NCBI RefSeq assembly: GCF_003323715.1
Contig: NZ_QOIN01000036.1
Location: forward strand, 186,001 to 250,000
Reading direction: 5' to 3'
DNA: 64,000 nucleotides
From: Streptomyces diacarni
GTDB taxonomy: Bacteria; Actinomycetota; Actinomycetes; Streptomycetales; Streptomycetaceae
This document shows positions 34,350 to 42,452 of this stretch, one piece after another (within the stretch, counting starts at the first letter, position 1; each line of letters begins with the position of its first letter). A program made the position numbers and the translations under genes. Under the pieces are notes generated by a model that was not told the DNA's origin, did not search any database, and worked only from the letters and a program-made list of their open reading frames with translations.

Positions 34350-35666
34350 ATGTCCGCGCTCCGCTGGGCCGCTGCTCTCGGCAACGCCGACTGGCACCTG
34401 TGCGCGCCGCTGCTCGTCGCCCTCGCCGCCGCCTGGCACACCGACATCGCCACCGTCACGACCGGAATCGCCGCCTACTCGCTCGGCCAGGGCCTCGCGC
34501 TGCCCCTGTGGGGCTGGCTGGCCGACCGCTACGGGCCGGGGCACAGCCTGCGCACCGGACTGGCCGTCGCGGCAGCCGCCTCCGTGGGCTCCGCACTGTG
34601 CCCCGGGCCCGGCTGGTGGGTCGCGCTGCGCACCGCGGCAGGAGCGGGCTTCGCCACCGTCACCCCGTCCGTGTCCCTGTACTACGAGTCGCTGCGCTCC
34701 GCCCCCGCCAGACAGCGGGCGTTCGCCACGCTCACCACCGTGACGGCGGCGAGCGCCATCGCCTCACCCGTACTGGCGGACACCGTGCTGCGCATCGGCT
34801 CGTGGCGGCCGGCCTTCGCCGTCATCGCCGTCCTCACCGCCGTGACGATCTGGCGCCTCGGCGACACCCGCTCCGGCCAGGCACCGGCACACGCACAGGC
34901 ACCGGCGCACGGCGGCCGGCGGCGCACGGGAAGCTGCGCCGCGTCGCCCACCGGGGACGGTGCGAGGGAACGCGCACGGGCGGCGGACGAGAGGGCGGCC
35001 GGGCCCCGCACGCCGGACGAGTGCACGCCCCAGGCGGGCTCCGCGGCGCGGACCTGCACCGCCTACGGGACCGTACTGGGCCTCGGCGCGGCAGAGGGAG
35101 CCGTCCTGCTCGGCCTCCCGGCCCTCCTCGCGCCCGCCCTCGCCACCGCGGGCGAGGAGACGTCGACCTCCGCCGTGCTGGTCACCTACGCCCTCGGCGT
35201 GCTCACCGGCACCCTCGTGCTGCGCCGCCACGCCAGGGTGTGGAGCCCCAAGCGGCTGCTGGGCACCGGGGGTTCGCTCGCGATGACCGGAGCCTTCCTC
35301 GCCGCCGTCCTGCCCGGCACGGGCGTACTGATGCTGTGCGCCGCGCTGCTGGGCGTCGCCTGGAGCTACCTGCACACCACCCTCCAGACCTGGCTGCCCC
35401 GGCTGCTGCCGCCCCCGGCCAGGGCCCGCGCCGCCTCGCTGTTCTCGGCCGCCGCCATACTGGCCAGCTCCGCGACGGTCGCCGCCACCACCTCACTCCT
35501 GCAGGACGGCAGACACAGCGCGGTCTTCGCCACCGGAGCGGCGCTGTGCGCCGCGCTCACCTGCTGGACCCTCCTGGTGGCCCGCCGCTGGCCGGGCCCT
35601 GGACCTCAGCCCGGGTCGCCGCCCTCGGGGATGGGCGCGCCCGAGGGCATGCCGGAGGCCACATAG
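34350..35666 (+). CDS. MFS transporter
   Basis: A 438-residue, 12-segment major facilitator. GWLADRYGPGHSLRTG between segments 2 and 3 is the signature loop. The two halves are joined by a long polar loop (about residues 175-235) rich in Ala-Pro-His and Arg, with repeated APAHAQAPAH. GGAGAAGGAGGGG precedes the ATG. The C-terminal 20 codons overlap the end of the convergent AHSA1-like gene by 61 bases. Substrate unknown. Confidence 0.8.
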   Translation: MSALRWAAALGNADWHLCAPLLVALAAAWHTDIATVTTGIAAYSLGQGLALPLWGWLADRYGPGHSLRTGLAVAAAASVGSALCPGPGWWVALRTAAGAGFATVTPSVSLYYESLRSAPARQRAFATLTTVTAASAIASPVLADTVLRIGSWRPAFAVIAVLTAVTIWRLGDTRSGQAPAHAQAPAHGGRRRTGSCAASPTGDGARERARAADERAAGPRTPDECTPQAGSAARTCTAYGTVLGLGAAEGAVLLGLPALLAPALATAGEETSTSAVLVTYALGVLTGTLVLRRHARVWSPKRLLGTGGSLAMTGAFLAAVLPGTGVLMLCAALLGVAWSYLHTTLQTWLPRLLPPPARARAASLFSAAAILASSATVAATTSLLQDGRHSAVFATGAALCAALTCWTLLVARRWPGPGPQPGSPPSGMGAPEGMPEAT

Positions 35667-36136
35667 GCGTCGTAACGGGCCTGCCAGTCACCCGCCGGGC
35701 CGCTGTGCGGTCCCGAGGGGGAGCCGCCGGTGAGGAGCTTGTCCAACTCCTCCAGGCAGATCTCCCAGCCCGCGGCGTTGCGGGCCGCGGCGCCGCGCTC
35801 CTCCAGTACGTCGGTGAGGGCGAGCAGGCAGCCCTCGCCGCGCGGGCCGAGCTCGAAGAGCAGCTCGTCGTCCCCCCAGGTGTAGCCCAGGCGCCGCGGC
35901 GGGTCGAACTCCAGCACGGTTCCGGCGGCGTCGTCCGCGTACGGATCGCCGGCGAACTCCACCCGGCCGCCCACGTGCGCCTCCACGTGCACCGTGGGCG
36001 ACGGAAACCACGCCGCCAGGCTGCTCGGTTCCGTCAGCGCCCGCCACACCTGCTCGGCCGGCACCCCGAACGGGCGCTCCAACCGCACCGCGGGCAGCCC
36101 GTCCCGCTCCACGAAGATGCCCAGCTCCACGTTCAT
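35606..36136 (-). CDS. SRPBCC/AHSA1-like domain protein
   Basis: A 176-residue protein of the START/Bet v1-like SRPBCC superfamily, closest to AHSA1 (activator of Hsp90 ATPase-like). Signatures are LERPFGVPAEQVWRALTEP (residues 19-37), LAAWFPSP, then LEFDPPRRLGYTWGDD. These proteins bind hydrophobic ligands in a cavity; the ligand here is unknown. It converges on the MFS gene with a 61-base overlap of 3' ends. Confidence 0.85.
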   Translation of the reverse strand: MNVELGIFVERDGLPAVRLERPFGVPAEQVWRALTEPSSLAAWFPSPTVHVEAHVGGRVEFAGDPYADDAAGTVLEFDPPRRLGYTWGDDELLFELGPRGEGCLLALTDVLEERGAAARNAAGWEICLEELDKLLTGGSPSGPHSGPAGDWQARYDAYVASGMPSGAPIPEGGDPG

Positions 36137-36427
36137 GGCCTCATGCCCTCTTGCCTCATGCTCGGCTTCGCGCTCTTGCCTCTTGCTCACTTGCCTCTCG
36201 CCCGCATGGCTCGCCGCCCGTCGAGGGCTCGCCACCGGTGACCGTCCATGCGATCCTCCCGCCACGGGCCCGCGCCCGCTGCCGGGCAGGGGCCGTACGG
36301 GGGACCGGGAACACGGACTCGTCAGGGGAGGGCATGTGGTGGACGTCCGTGCGCACACACGCGGGGTGGGGAATCCGGAGACTCCGGGGAAACCGGTGCC
36401 GGCGCGCACCGGGCCGGGGGAGAGCAG

Positions 36428-37159
36428 GTGAGCGGGCGACGGCCCGTCCGCCGGGCGGTCCGGCGGACGGTCGGGCGGGTGCCGGTGCGGCGTCGCGGGT
36501 GGCGCACCAGGCGGCGCGGCCGGCGGCAGGAGGAGAAGCCGATCGTCGCGCTGGCGGTCGCCGTACTCGGCGTCGGCCTGGTCGTGGCGGTGGTCCAGTG
36601 GCTCCTCGCGCACTGGTGGGTGCTCGTCCTCGCCGCCGTGCTGGGGGCGGGGGCCGGTGCGCTGTGGTGGCAGCAGCGCCTGAACCGGCGGCGCTGGGAG
36701 GCGGCGCGGGCCCAGGGGCTGCGCTACCAGGTGGCCCAACTGGACGCGCTGGACCACGCGGCGTTCGAGCAGGCGGTCCGCGACCTGATGTTCCGGGACG
36801 GCTGCCGGGACGCGGTGCGCACCGGCGGGCGCGGGGACAGAGGCGCCGACGTGATCGCGACCGATCCGGCGGGCCGCCGATGGGTCATCCAGTGCAAGCA
36901 CCGGCGCGACGGCCCGGCCGGATCGGCCATCGGCACGCCGGACCTGCAACGGCTCAACGGCACGGCCCGTCCGGTGCACGGGGCCGACGTGGTCGTCATG
37001 CTGACCAACGGCCGCTTCACCAGGGACGCGGGGCCGTTCAGCGAGGACACCCGGATGCACCTGGTCGACCGGCAGCTGCTCGCCCGCTGGGCCGCGGGCT
37101 CCTGGCCGCTGTGGGATCTGCTGCACAGAGTCCCCCCGCCTCGCCGCCCGCGACGCTGA
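36428..37159 (+). CDS. Membrane-anchored Mrr-type restriction endonuclease
   Basis: A 243-residue protein. Residues 1-35 are strongly basic, residues 38-80 form two transmembrane helices separated by a Trp-rich turn, and the C-terminal half is a PD-(D/E)XK nuclease of the Mrr_cat type. Catalytic residues are D141 (GADVIATD) and Q155-x-K157 (VIQCK), the QxK variant usual for this family. The GTG start follows GGGGGAG. Mrr enzymes cut modified foreign DNA; here the domain is tethered to the membrane facing the cytoplasm. A CX5R phosphatase gene follows in the same direction. The defence role is inferred. Confidence 0.83.
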   Translation: MSGRRPVRRAVRRTVGRVPVRRRGWRTRRRGRRQEEKPIVALAVAVLGVGLVVAVVQWLLAHWWVLVLAAVLGAGAGALWWQQRLNRRRWEAARAQGLRYQVAQLDALDHAAFEQAVRDLMFRDGCRDAVRTGGRGDRGADVIATDPAGRRWVIQCKHRRDGPAGSAIGTPDLQRLNGTARPVHGADVVVMLTNGRFTRDAGPFSEDTRMHLVDRQLLARWAAGSWPLWDLLHRVPPPRRPRR

Positions 37160-37315
37160 CCGCTTCCGCGCGGGGGCCGACACTCTCGGGTGCCGGCCGA
37201 CCCGGCGGTTGCCATCGTCCTGCTGCTACGGCTCCGCACCGAGGCGCACAGCCTGTGAGGCGCCCGGCTTCCGGGTTCGGGCACGTGTCCCCGTCCGGCT
37301 GGCTAGGGTGGCCGG

Positions 37316-37774
37316 ATGACCGCCACCTGGGATCCCGGGGCGCCGGGAACGCTGCGCCTGCCCTCCGGACGGCTCGTGCGCGGCAGAGGGCTGCGCCATT
37401 CGCTGCCCTCCGGGCCCGAACCGGCGTTCGGCCTCTATCTGTTGGGCCGTGAGCCCGCGCCTGTCGCGTGGGAGTACCGCTGGCTGCGCTGGCCGGACTT
37501 CCGCCTGCCCGCCGACCGCGGCGCGGCCCGCGACGCCTTCCGTCAGGTGTGGGAACGCAGCGGAAGCGAGCGCGTGGAGGTGGCCTGCGGAGGCGGCCAA
37601 GGCCGTACCGGAACGGCCCTCGCGTGCCTGGCCGTCCTTGACGGCGTCCCGCCCCGCGAGGCCGTCGCCTACGTCCGCGCGCACTACGCGCCCCGCGCGG
37701 TGGAGACCCCCTGGCAGAGACGGTATGTCCGGCGCTTCACCGCGCCGGACACGGCGCCGTCCGGACAGGGGTAG
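37316..37774 (+). CDS. Protein-tyrosine/dual-specificity phosphatase-like protein
   Basis: A 152-residue protein with the active-site loop VACGGGQGRTGTALACLAVL, giving C91-x5-R97 followed by Thr, the signature of cysteine-dependent phosphatases. WLRWPDFRLPAD, about 30 residues before it, resembles the WPD loop that supplies the general acid. It starts at ATG with TAGGGT ending 6 bases upstream, so it is likely leaderless and transcribed separately from the nuclease gene. The substrate is unknown. Confidence 0.8.
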   Translation: MTATWDPGAPGTLRLPSGRLVRGRGLRHSLPSGPEPAFGLYLLGREPAPVAWEYRWLRWPDFRLPADRGAARDAFRQVWERSGSERVEVACGGGQGRTGTALACLAVLDGVPPREAVAYVRAHYAPRAVETPWQRRYVRRFTAPDTAPSGQG

Positions 37775-37804
37775 AGCAGGCCCGGAGCCGGGCCCCGGCG
37801 GTGG

Positions 37805-38224
37805 TCACGCCGCCGGAGCGAGTACGTAGGCGCCGTCGGCGAAGGTGAGGAGAGACGGGGCCGCGCCGGGCTGTGACGGGTCGGCGGTGGCCGCCCGTAC
37901 ATGGCCGCCGTAACCGGGTTCGGCCACGTACGGCGCCAACAGGCCCAGCAACGCGTCCAGTTGGCCCAGGTCGTCCTCGTGCCGGCACGTGCGGCTGAAC
38001 AGCCCCCATGCGTGGTGGTCCTCGCCGCGCAGTACGCCGTAGTCGCCGCCGGGTAGCGGGCTGCCGGGATCGGGTTCGAGGAACGGGTACGGGTGGGCCT
38101 CCTCCTCCAGCCCGCCGGGGCGGGCGGCGGAAGTGCCCAGATGCCAGCGCAGCGCCTCCAGTACGTGCGACGGCGTGTCCTCGCGCAGGAAACAGGTGAC
38201 GACGACCTCGTAGCGCTCGCTCAT
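37805..38224 (-). CDS. Conserved hypothetical protein
   Basis: A 139-residue soluble protein starting MSERYEVVVTCFLREDTPSHVLEAL. It is acidic and has HPYPFLEPDPGSPLPGGDYGVL and WGLFSRTCRHEDDL as notable segments, with alternating strands and helices. I do not recognise the family. A short CCGGCGG/CCGCCGG hairpin overlaps its stop codon, facing the convergent phosphatase gene. It sits downstream of the Mut7-C gene in the same direction and may be read from the same transcript. Confidence 0.65.
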   Translation of the reverse strand: MSERYEVVVTCFLREDTPSHVLEALRWHLGTSAARPGGLEEEAHPYPFLEPDPGSPLPGGDYGVLRGEDHHAWGLFSRTCRHEDDLGQLDALLGLLAPYVAEPGYGGHVRAATADPSQPGAAPSLLTFADGAYVLAPAA

Positions 38225-38258
38225 GACGTGCAGTGTGCCGTGCGGTGCGCCGGGGATT

Positions 38259-39062
38259 TCACCTGCCCCGGGGCGGGCCGCCTGCGCTCGCCTCCACGGC
38301 AGCGGCTACCCGTGCCGTCAGCCGGGCGTGGTGGGCGCCCGGCCAGTAGAGACGGGCGCACGACGTGCACCGGGTGAAGGTGTCGTACGTGCGGCGGGTC
38401 CCCGGCGGCAACCGGTCGGCGATCTCCTCCTTGGCGACGGGCTCCAGCGTGCCGTTGCAGGCCGGGCAGCGCGTCCACGGCGCCGTCGGCGGTGCGAACC
38501 GGGACAGCACGTCGGTGAGCTGGTCGTCGGGCCCGCTGCCCCACACGTACGCCCCGCACCACAGGGCCCGCCTGCGCAGCAGACCCCGGTCCCGCGTCAG
38601 CAGGACGCGCCGCTCGGCGTTGGCCTGCTCCACCAGTTCGGGGTCGTCCGCGTCGTTGCGGTACGCGGTGTCGACGCCCAGCAAACGCAGGCGCCGCGCC
38701 AAGGCGCCGAGGTGCACGTCGAGGACGAAGCGCGGCGGGAACGGCGCGGACGCGGGCAGGCTCTGCGGGCGTACGACGGGCTCCACGTCGATGTGCGCCC
38801 CGGTGCGCGGGCGGTACGCGGCGGGGACCACCTCGCCGTCCACGCGGAGCCCGGCCACCTCCGTCAGCGGCACACCGAGGGACTGCACCACGTGACCGAG
38901 TGAGGACGTGCCGTCGTACGCGCACCACAGGCCGTCCTCCGGCGCCGCGCGCTCCGCCTCGCGGCGGAGGCGGCTCGGCAGGAAGAGCCGCAGCGTGCGG
39001 GGCACCCGGACACGGAGCCCGGCGTTCCCGGCGGACTCCGCCGGCTGACGCGGCCCGCTCAC
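38259..39062 (-). CDS. Mut7-C RNase-domain protein with ubiquitin-like N-terminus
   Basis: A 267-residue three-part protein. Residues 17-100 resemble a ThiS/MoaD ubiquitin-like fold. Residues 110-190 are a Mut7-C PIN-like nuclease domain (FVLDVHLGALARRLRLLGVDTAY, then LLTRDRGLLRR, with conserved acidic residues). The C-terminus is a zinc ribbon (CPACNG and CTSC). The family is predicted to be an RNase, by similarity to the C-terminus of Mut-7. The GTG start overlaps the acylphosphatase stop (GTGA), so the genes are coupled. Confidence 0.85.
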   Translation of the reverse strand: MSGPRQPAESAGNAGLRVRVPRTLRLFLPSRLRREAERAAPEDGLWCAYDGTSSLGHVVQSLGVPLTEVAGLRVDGEVVPAAYRPRTGAHIDVEPVVRPQSLPASAPFPPRFVLDVHLGALARRLRLLGVDTAYRNDADDPELVEQANAERRVLLTRDRGLLRRRALWCGAYVWGSGPDDQLTDVLSRFAPPTAPWTRCPACNGTLEPVAKEEIADRLPPGTRRTYDTFTRCTSCARLYWPGAHHARLTARVAAAVEASAGGPPRGR

Positions 39063-39361
39063 CCGTCCGCCGCCCCCGGCCCGGCGGTGGGCCGCACCTG
39101 GAACGCGGAGTGCCCGCGCGGCTCCCGGTCGGTGACGGTCACCTCCTCGACGACCGCCGCCGTGGGGCCCTCACGGGCCCACTCCACCAGCGCGTCCACC
39201 GCCTGCGGCTCGCCCTCGAAGACCGCCTCGACGGTGCTGTCGGCGCGGTTGCGGACCCACCCGGTGACGCCGCGCGCGGCCGCCGTCCGGCGGCAGGTGT
39301 CCCGGAAGAACACGCCCTGCACCTGCCCCGTCACGCTCACGTGCTTCGCCGCCACAGCCAT
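39059..39361 (-). CDS. Acylphosphatase
   Basis: A 100-residue acylphosphatase hydrolysing carboxyl-phosphate bonds. The signature VTGQVQGVFFRDTCRRTA (residues 10-27) carries the substrate Arg, and GVTGWVRNRADSTVEAVFEG holds the catalytic Asn. ATG follows GGAGAG. It overlaps the Mut7-C gene by 4 bases and is the first gene of that pair. Confidence 0.93.
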   Translation of the reverse strand: MAVAAKHVSVTGQVQGVFFRDTCRRTAAARGVTGWVRNRADSTVEAVFEGEPQAVDALVEWAREGPTAAVVEEVTVTDREPRGHSAFQVRPTAGPGAADG

Positions 39362-39447
39362 AGGCACTCTCCGCGCTCCTCGTCCCTCGCCCCCATGGTC
39401 GCGCGGAGCGGCTGCGCGGGCATCGCGGCCGGGGGAGCGTACGGCCG

Positions 39448-39810
39448 GGTCGGATGACGCCGACGGTGTGCCCGCCGCCCTGGCGGCGCTCGTCGACGCC
39501 GCGACCGTGCGGTAACTGCGCATCGGTCACCACGCGCCCGTGCTCCTGGTGCATACCGCGACCGCGCCCAGCGCGGTGCCGGCCTGCCTGCTGTGCTTCC
39601 GGCCGAGGTGTGGCGGGCGAGCCTGGCCGCCGCGTGGGCCGCCACGGTCGCCCTCACCCTCACCAACGCCGTCGCACCCGGCGACCGCTCCACCGCGATG
39701 AGCACGTCATCAAGTCTGCCGACACGGCCGACGATTCGTTCGAGCGCACCGGGAACCGTGACGCGCTCGCCGCTGCCCACTTGGCCGCCGACTTGATCGA
39801 CGTCTCGCGA
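39448..39810 (+). pseudogene. Broken questin-oxidase-like (DUF4243) gene, C-terminal remnant
   Basis: Three frames read in succession give one recognisable C-terminus of the questin oxidase family. First comes GVPAALAALVDAATVR, stopped by TAA at 39513 and resuming as APVLLVHTATAPSAVPACLL. Then, from about 39596 in another frame, LPAEVWRASLAAAWAATVAL. Then, in the third frame, DEHVIKSADTADDSFERTG through HLAADLI. At least one nonsense and two frameshift changes, and loss of the first two thirds, show it is dead. The family call is from memory of conserved segments. Confidence 0.6.
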
Positions 39811-39891
39811 TGGCGGCCGCCCGGGACGGCCGCCGCCGGCCCGGAACGTCGTGTCGTTGCGCATGCGCAAGTCTCACGCAAGAATAACCAG

Positions 39892-39908
39892 ATACCGCCC
39901 AGGGGTAT
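39892..39908 (+). promoter_or_regulatory. CsoR-like (copper-type) operator candidate
   Basis: The 17-bp element has ATACC and GGTAT as perfect outer arms around a C-run/G-run centre (GCCCAGG). This matches the ATACC-plus-G/C-tract pattern of CsoR/RcnR operators. It lies 40 bases before the tautomerase-YHS start codon, where binding would repress. Confidence 0.5.
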
Positions 39909-39947
39909 AGCGGCGATGGAGTGTCCAGACATCAATGGAGGAGCCGG

Positions 39948-40577
39948 ATGTTTCTCATAGAGATCACCTGTCCGCGCGGCGCGTTGAGCGATGACGACCG
40001 GAGAGAACTCGCCGCCGACGTTTGCCAGGTGCTGGTCGGCGCCGAGGAAGGCGTGGCGGAGGAGACCATGCGCCGGGCCCGCGCGATGATGCACGTCGGC
40101 TTCCGCGAGCTCGACGGTTGGACCACCGGTGATGGTCCGTGGATGCCCGGGAGCGCACCGCCACTGTGGGTCACGCTCACGGTGCCGGAGGCGTGGCGCG
40201 CCGAGATGTCGCGGACCACCATCGGCATGGTGCGCCGTGCGGTGCGCCGCCTCGATCGTTCGCACGGCTGGCAGCGCCCGGAGGGCCATCTGTGGATCAA
40301 CGTCGTCGGCATCGTCGACGGGAGCATCGGCATGGACGGCAAACCTGGCACCGCCGACGACGTCGTCGGCCGGATGACCGCTGAGTACCGGGCGCAGGCC
40401 GATGCCGCGAACGCCGACCTTCCCGAAGGCGTCACGATCGACCCCATGTGCGGCATGCGCGTGCGACTGGGACGGGGCGCCTTTACTCTCGAGCACGCGG
40501 GCCGGACGATGGGTTTCTGCGCGAAGAGTTGCCGCGCGGCATACGCCCGCGAGCACGGACTGTCTGCTCCCGCCTGA
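39948..40577 (+). CDS. Tautomerase-like protein fused to a YHS metal-binding domain
   Basis: A 209-residue two-domain protein. Residues 1-150 resemble two tautomerase/4-OT-like repeats (FLIEITCPRGALSDDDRREL; HVGFRELDGW; then LWINVVGIVDGSIGMDG). Residues 164-204 are a YHS (TRASH-like) domain with C168 in DPMCGM, H183, C191 and C195 (FCAKSC), the pattern found in copper and heavy-metal handling proteins. ATG follows GGAGGA. The N-terminal Pro nucleophile of true tautomerases is absent, so catalysis is doubtful. The palindrome upstream suggests metal-responsive control. A role in copper or other soft-metal response is inferred. Confidence 0.75.
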   Translation: MFLIEITCPRGALSDDDRRELAADVCQVLVGAEEGVAEETMRRARAMMHVGFRELDGWTTGDGPWMPGSAPPLWVTLTVPEAWRAEMSRTTIGMVRRAVRRLDRSHGWQRPEGHLWINVVGIVDGSIGMDGKPGTADDVVGRMTAEYRAQADAANADLPEGVTIDPMCGMRVRLGRGAFTLEHAGRTMGFCAKSCRAAYAREHGLSAPA

Positions 40578-40967
40578 GCGAGCCGTTGTCGAACTTCCCT
40601 GAGAACGTGCGGTCCGGTTCGGCGTCACCTCACGGGCGAGGAAGCGCAGAGCGGAAGTGGACAGATCGACCCCGGCCGGGCCTCGCGGTGCGCAACGCGG
40701 TGGGCCGCGCGGTCGGTCGCACGAACGGGATCGCCTCTCGCGAAGCCGCGAACCGGTAGACCCAGCCCGCACCGACCGCTCACCGGTCGGTGTGCAGCTC
40801 CCCTGTAGCTCCCAACCGGGCCGGCGCCGCCATGTCCGACGAGCCCGACTCGGCGTGGTAGGCCATCGCCGATGCGGCAGGCCGACCGCTGTCGGCCTCA
40901 CCCACCGTTCCCGCGCCCGCCACGACACGGGTGCTGCGTGCCATGTCGGGGTTTTTCGCTGCGGTCC
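40578..40967. other. Intergenic region with a 9-bp hairpin
   Basis: This 390-bp interval has no supported gene. CACCGACCG (40770-40778) pairs with CGGTCGGTG (40784-40792) and could terminate the tautomerase-YHS transcript or the DUF397 transcript arriving from the other side. Confidence 0.4.
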
Positions 40968-41192
40968 TCAGCCGTCCAGTTGCCTGTTGTGGAGGGCGTT
41001 GAGGAAGTGCGTCCACTGGGTGGTGGGGAAGGTGAGCACCGTGCCGGTGGGGGCCGTCTTGGTGTCGCGGACCGGAACGATGCCCGCCGTGGCGGCACCC
41101 GTGCCGACCTCCACGCAACTGCCGCCGCTGCCGTTGCTGTAGCTGCTCTTACGCCACTCAACCGCGCTCAAGCCAAGGTGGCTGTGTGCCAT
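40968..41192 (-). CDS. DUF397-domain protein
   Basis: A 74-residue protein of the DUF397 family, recognised by VEWRKSSYSNGSGGSCVEV, then VPVRDTKTAPTGTVLTF and W..F. Such proteins in Streptomyces accompany WhiJ-like regulators, and some act as antitoxin-like or partner proteins in development. The start lies inside the end of the upstream regulator gene (35-base overlap), so the two are cotranscribed and coupled. Confidence 0.9.
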   Translation of the reverse strand: MAHSHLGLSAVEWRKSSYSNGSGGSCVEVGTGAATAGIVPVRDTKTAPTGTVLTFPTTQWTHFLNALHNRQLDG

Positions 41193-42027
41193 TTCGGTAA
41201 TCCTCTGCTGCGCTCAGAATCATGGCCAGGGAGGCCCCCGGCGACAGTGCGAAGGCCCTCAGAAGATCGTACGACCTTCGGTACTCCGCTACGAGGGCTG
41301 GATCGTCGATGACCTCGCCACTGTGCAAGCCTTCTGTGTAGACGAGGGCGGGCGCATCGGCGAAGGTCATGATCGCGGTCATCCCCGTCAGGAAAGGATG
41401 CGGTCCCGCGTTCCCCGGAACGACCTGCGGAACGATCCGGCGCCTCTGTGCCGAGTCGGCGATATGCGCGAGTTGTTCGGCCATCTCGGCTGCGCCGAGT
41501 AGGGGCTGCCGGATCACGTTCTCATGCATGATGACCCAGAACAGTGGTTGCTTCGGGGCGCCGTCGAGAAGTCGAGCGCGAGACAGGCGACCGTTCACCT
41601 TCGTAGCTACCTCGTCCGGCGACTCCAAAGGGTGGGTCGCTTCGACCACGGCCCGGGCGTATGCCTCTGTCTGCAACACACCTGGCAGGAGAACGGAACT
41701 CCATTCCTCAATGCTCAAGGCCTTGGTTTCGACCTCCAACACTTGCTCGAAGTACGGGGCGTGCCCTCTCCGTCGTGCGCGGCGCACATCCTCACAGCGG
41801 CGGGTGAAGAACCCGTCCGTCTTGAGGGCTCGGTCCACGTGTTCCGCCAGATCCAGCGGCATGCGGCGTTCGCCGCGTTCGATCTCGCTCAGGTGGCTGT
41901 AGCCGTAGAAGCTGCCCTCCACCAGTTGTTGCTGGGTCATTCCGGCCTGCTCGCGCTGCCAGCGCAACTCCGCACCGTAGAAGGTGGGGACGCCCACTGA
42001 GCCGTCGATGTCTTTTGGTCCTGGCAC
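41158..42027 (-). CDS. WhiJ-like helix-turn-helix regulator (XRE, DUF5753)
   Basis: A 289-residue regulator. The N-terminal XRE helix-turn-helix is at residues 18-72 (LRWQREQAGMTQQQLVEG, then YSHLSEIERGERRMP). The rest is the DUF5753 effector domain (SSVLLPGVLQTEAYARAVVEA, FLTGMTAIMTF). The GTG start (PGPKDIDG) agrees with family N-termini. It is paired with the DUF397 gene downstream and diverges from a small gene plus an ATPase, the classical whiJ/abaA-like cassette of streptomycetes implicated in development and antibiotic control. Confidence 0.9.
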   Translation of the reverse strand: MPGPKDIDGSVGVPTFYGAELRWQREQAGMTQQQLVEGSFYGYSHLSEIERGERRMPLDLAEHVDRALKTDGFFTRRCEDVRRARRRGHAPYFEQVLEVETKALSIEEWSSVLLPGVLQTEAYARAVVEATHPLESPDEVATKVNGRLSRARLLDGAPKQPLFWVIMHENVIRQPLLGAAEMAEQLAHIADSAQRRRIVPQVVPGNAGPHPFLTGMTAIMTFADAPALVYTEGLHSGEVIDDPALVAEYRRSYDLLRAFALSPGASLAMILSAAEDYRNGTQPPWLERG

Positions 42028-42206
42028 GGTTCACCGCCGAGAGTTGGTGGCTGTTTTCGTTCGGGTGGGGCCATTCCCGGTGGGTCCGTAATGGGACGTC
42101 GCTGATGGGCGGTTCGCTCGCGGGAGCCCGATACGCGGCAACGCTACCCGCACTGGGGTCATGGTGTGAGGGGTCCGTCACACACTGCTCAGGAAAGGTG
42201 CGACAT

Positions 42207-42452
42207 ATGAACGAACATGCGTACAGCCGATCGAGGAATGTCGAGGAATGCGTTGCGGGGCTGCATGAGGCCCTTCGTGCGCACGGGCTGACGTTGCCGT
42301 CTCTCGGGGTCGATCCGGTGACGTACGCCGGGTACAGGCCCGATCCGCTGATCGCGCTCGGCAACTGCAACGTCGACACGGTGCGCGCTCTGACGGCCGT
42401 ACTGCGCGCCGCTGCGGCGGAGGGTCGAGCCGAGGGGCAGGCCGAGGGGTGA
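42207..42452 (+). CDS. Small hypothetical protein of a WhiJ/ATPase cassette
   Basis: An 81-residue protein. ATG follows AGGAAAGGTG. The sequence (ECVAGLHEALRAHGLTLPSLGVDPVTYAG, then NCNVDTVRALTAVLR) is typical of small conserved proteins preceding RsbW-like ATPases in Streptomyces. It ends in Glu/Gly/Ala repeats. Its stop overlaps the ATPase start (GTGA), so they are coupled. Function unknown. Confidence 0.75.
   Translation: MNEHAYSRSRNVEECVAGLHEALRAHGLTLPSLGVDPVTYAGYRPDPLIALGNCNVDTVRALTAVLRAAAAEGRAEGQAEG

Noticed and set aside
40780..40944. 54-codon frame on the minus strand (MARSTRVVAGAGTVGEADSG...)
   Set aside because: No ribosome-binding site, no recognisable family, and it spans a hairpin; likely chance.
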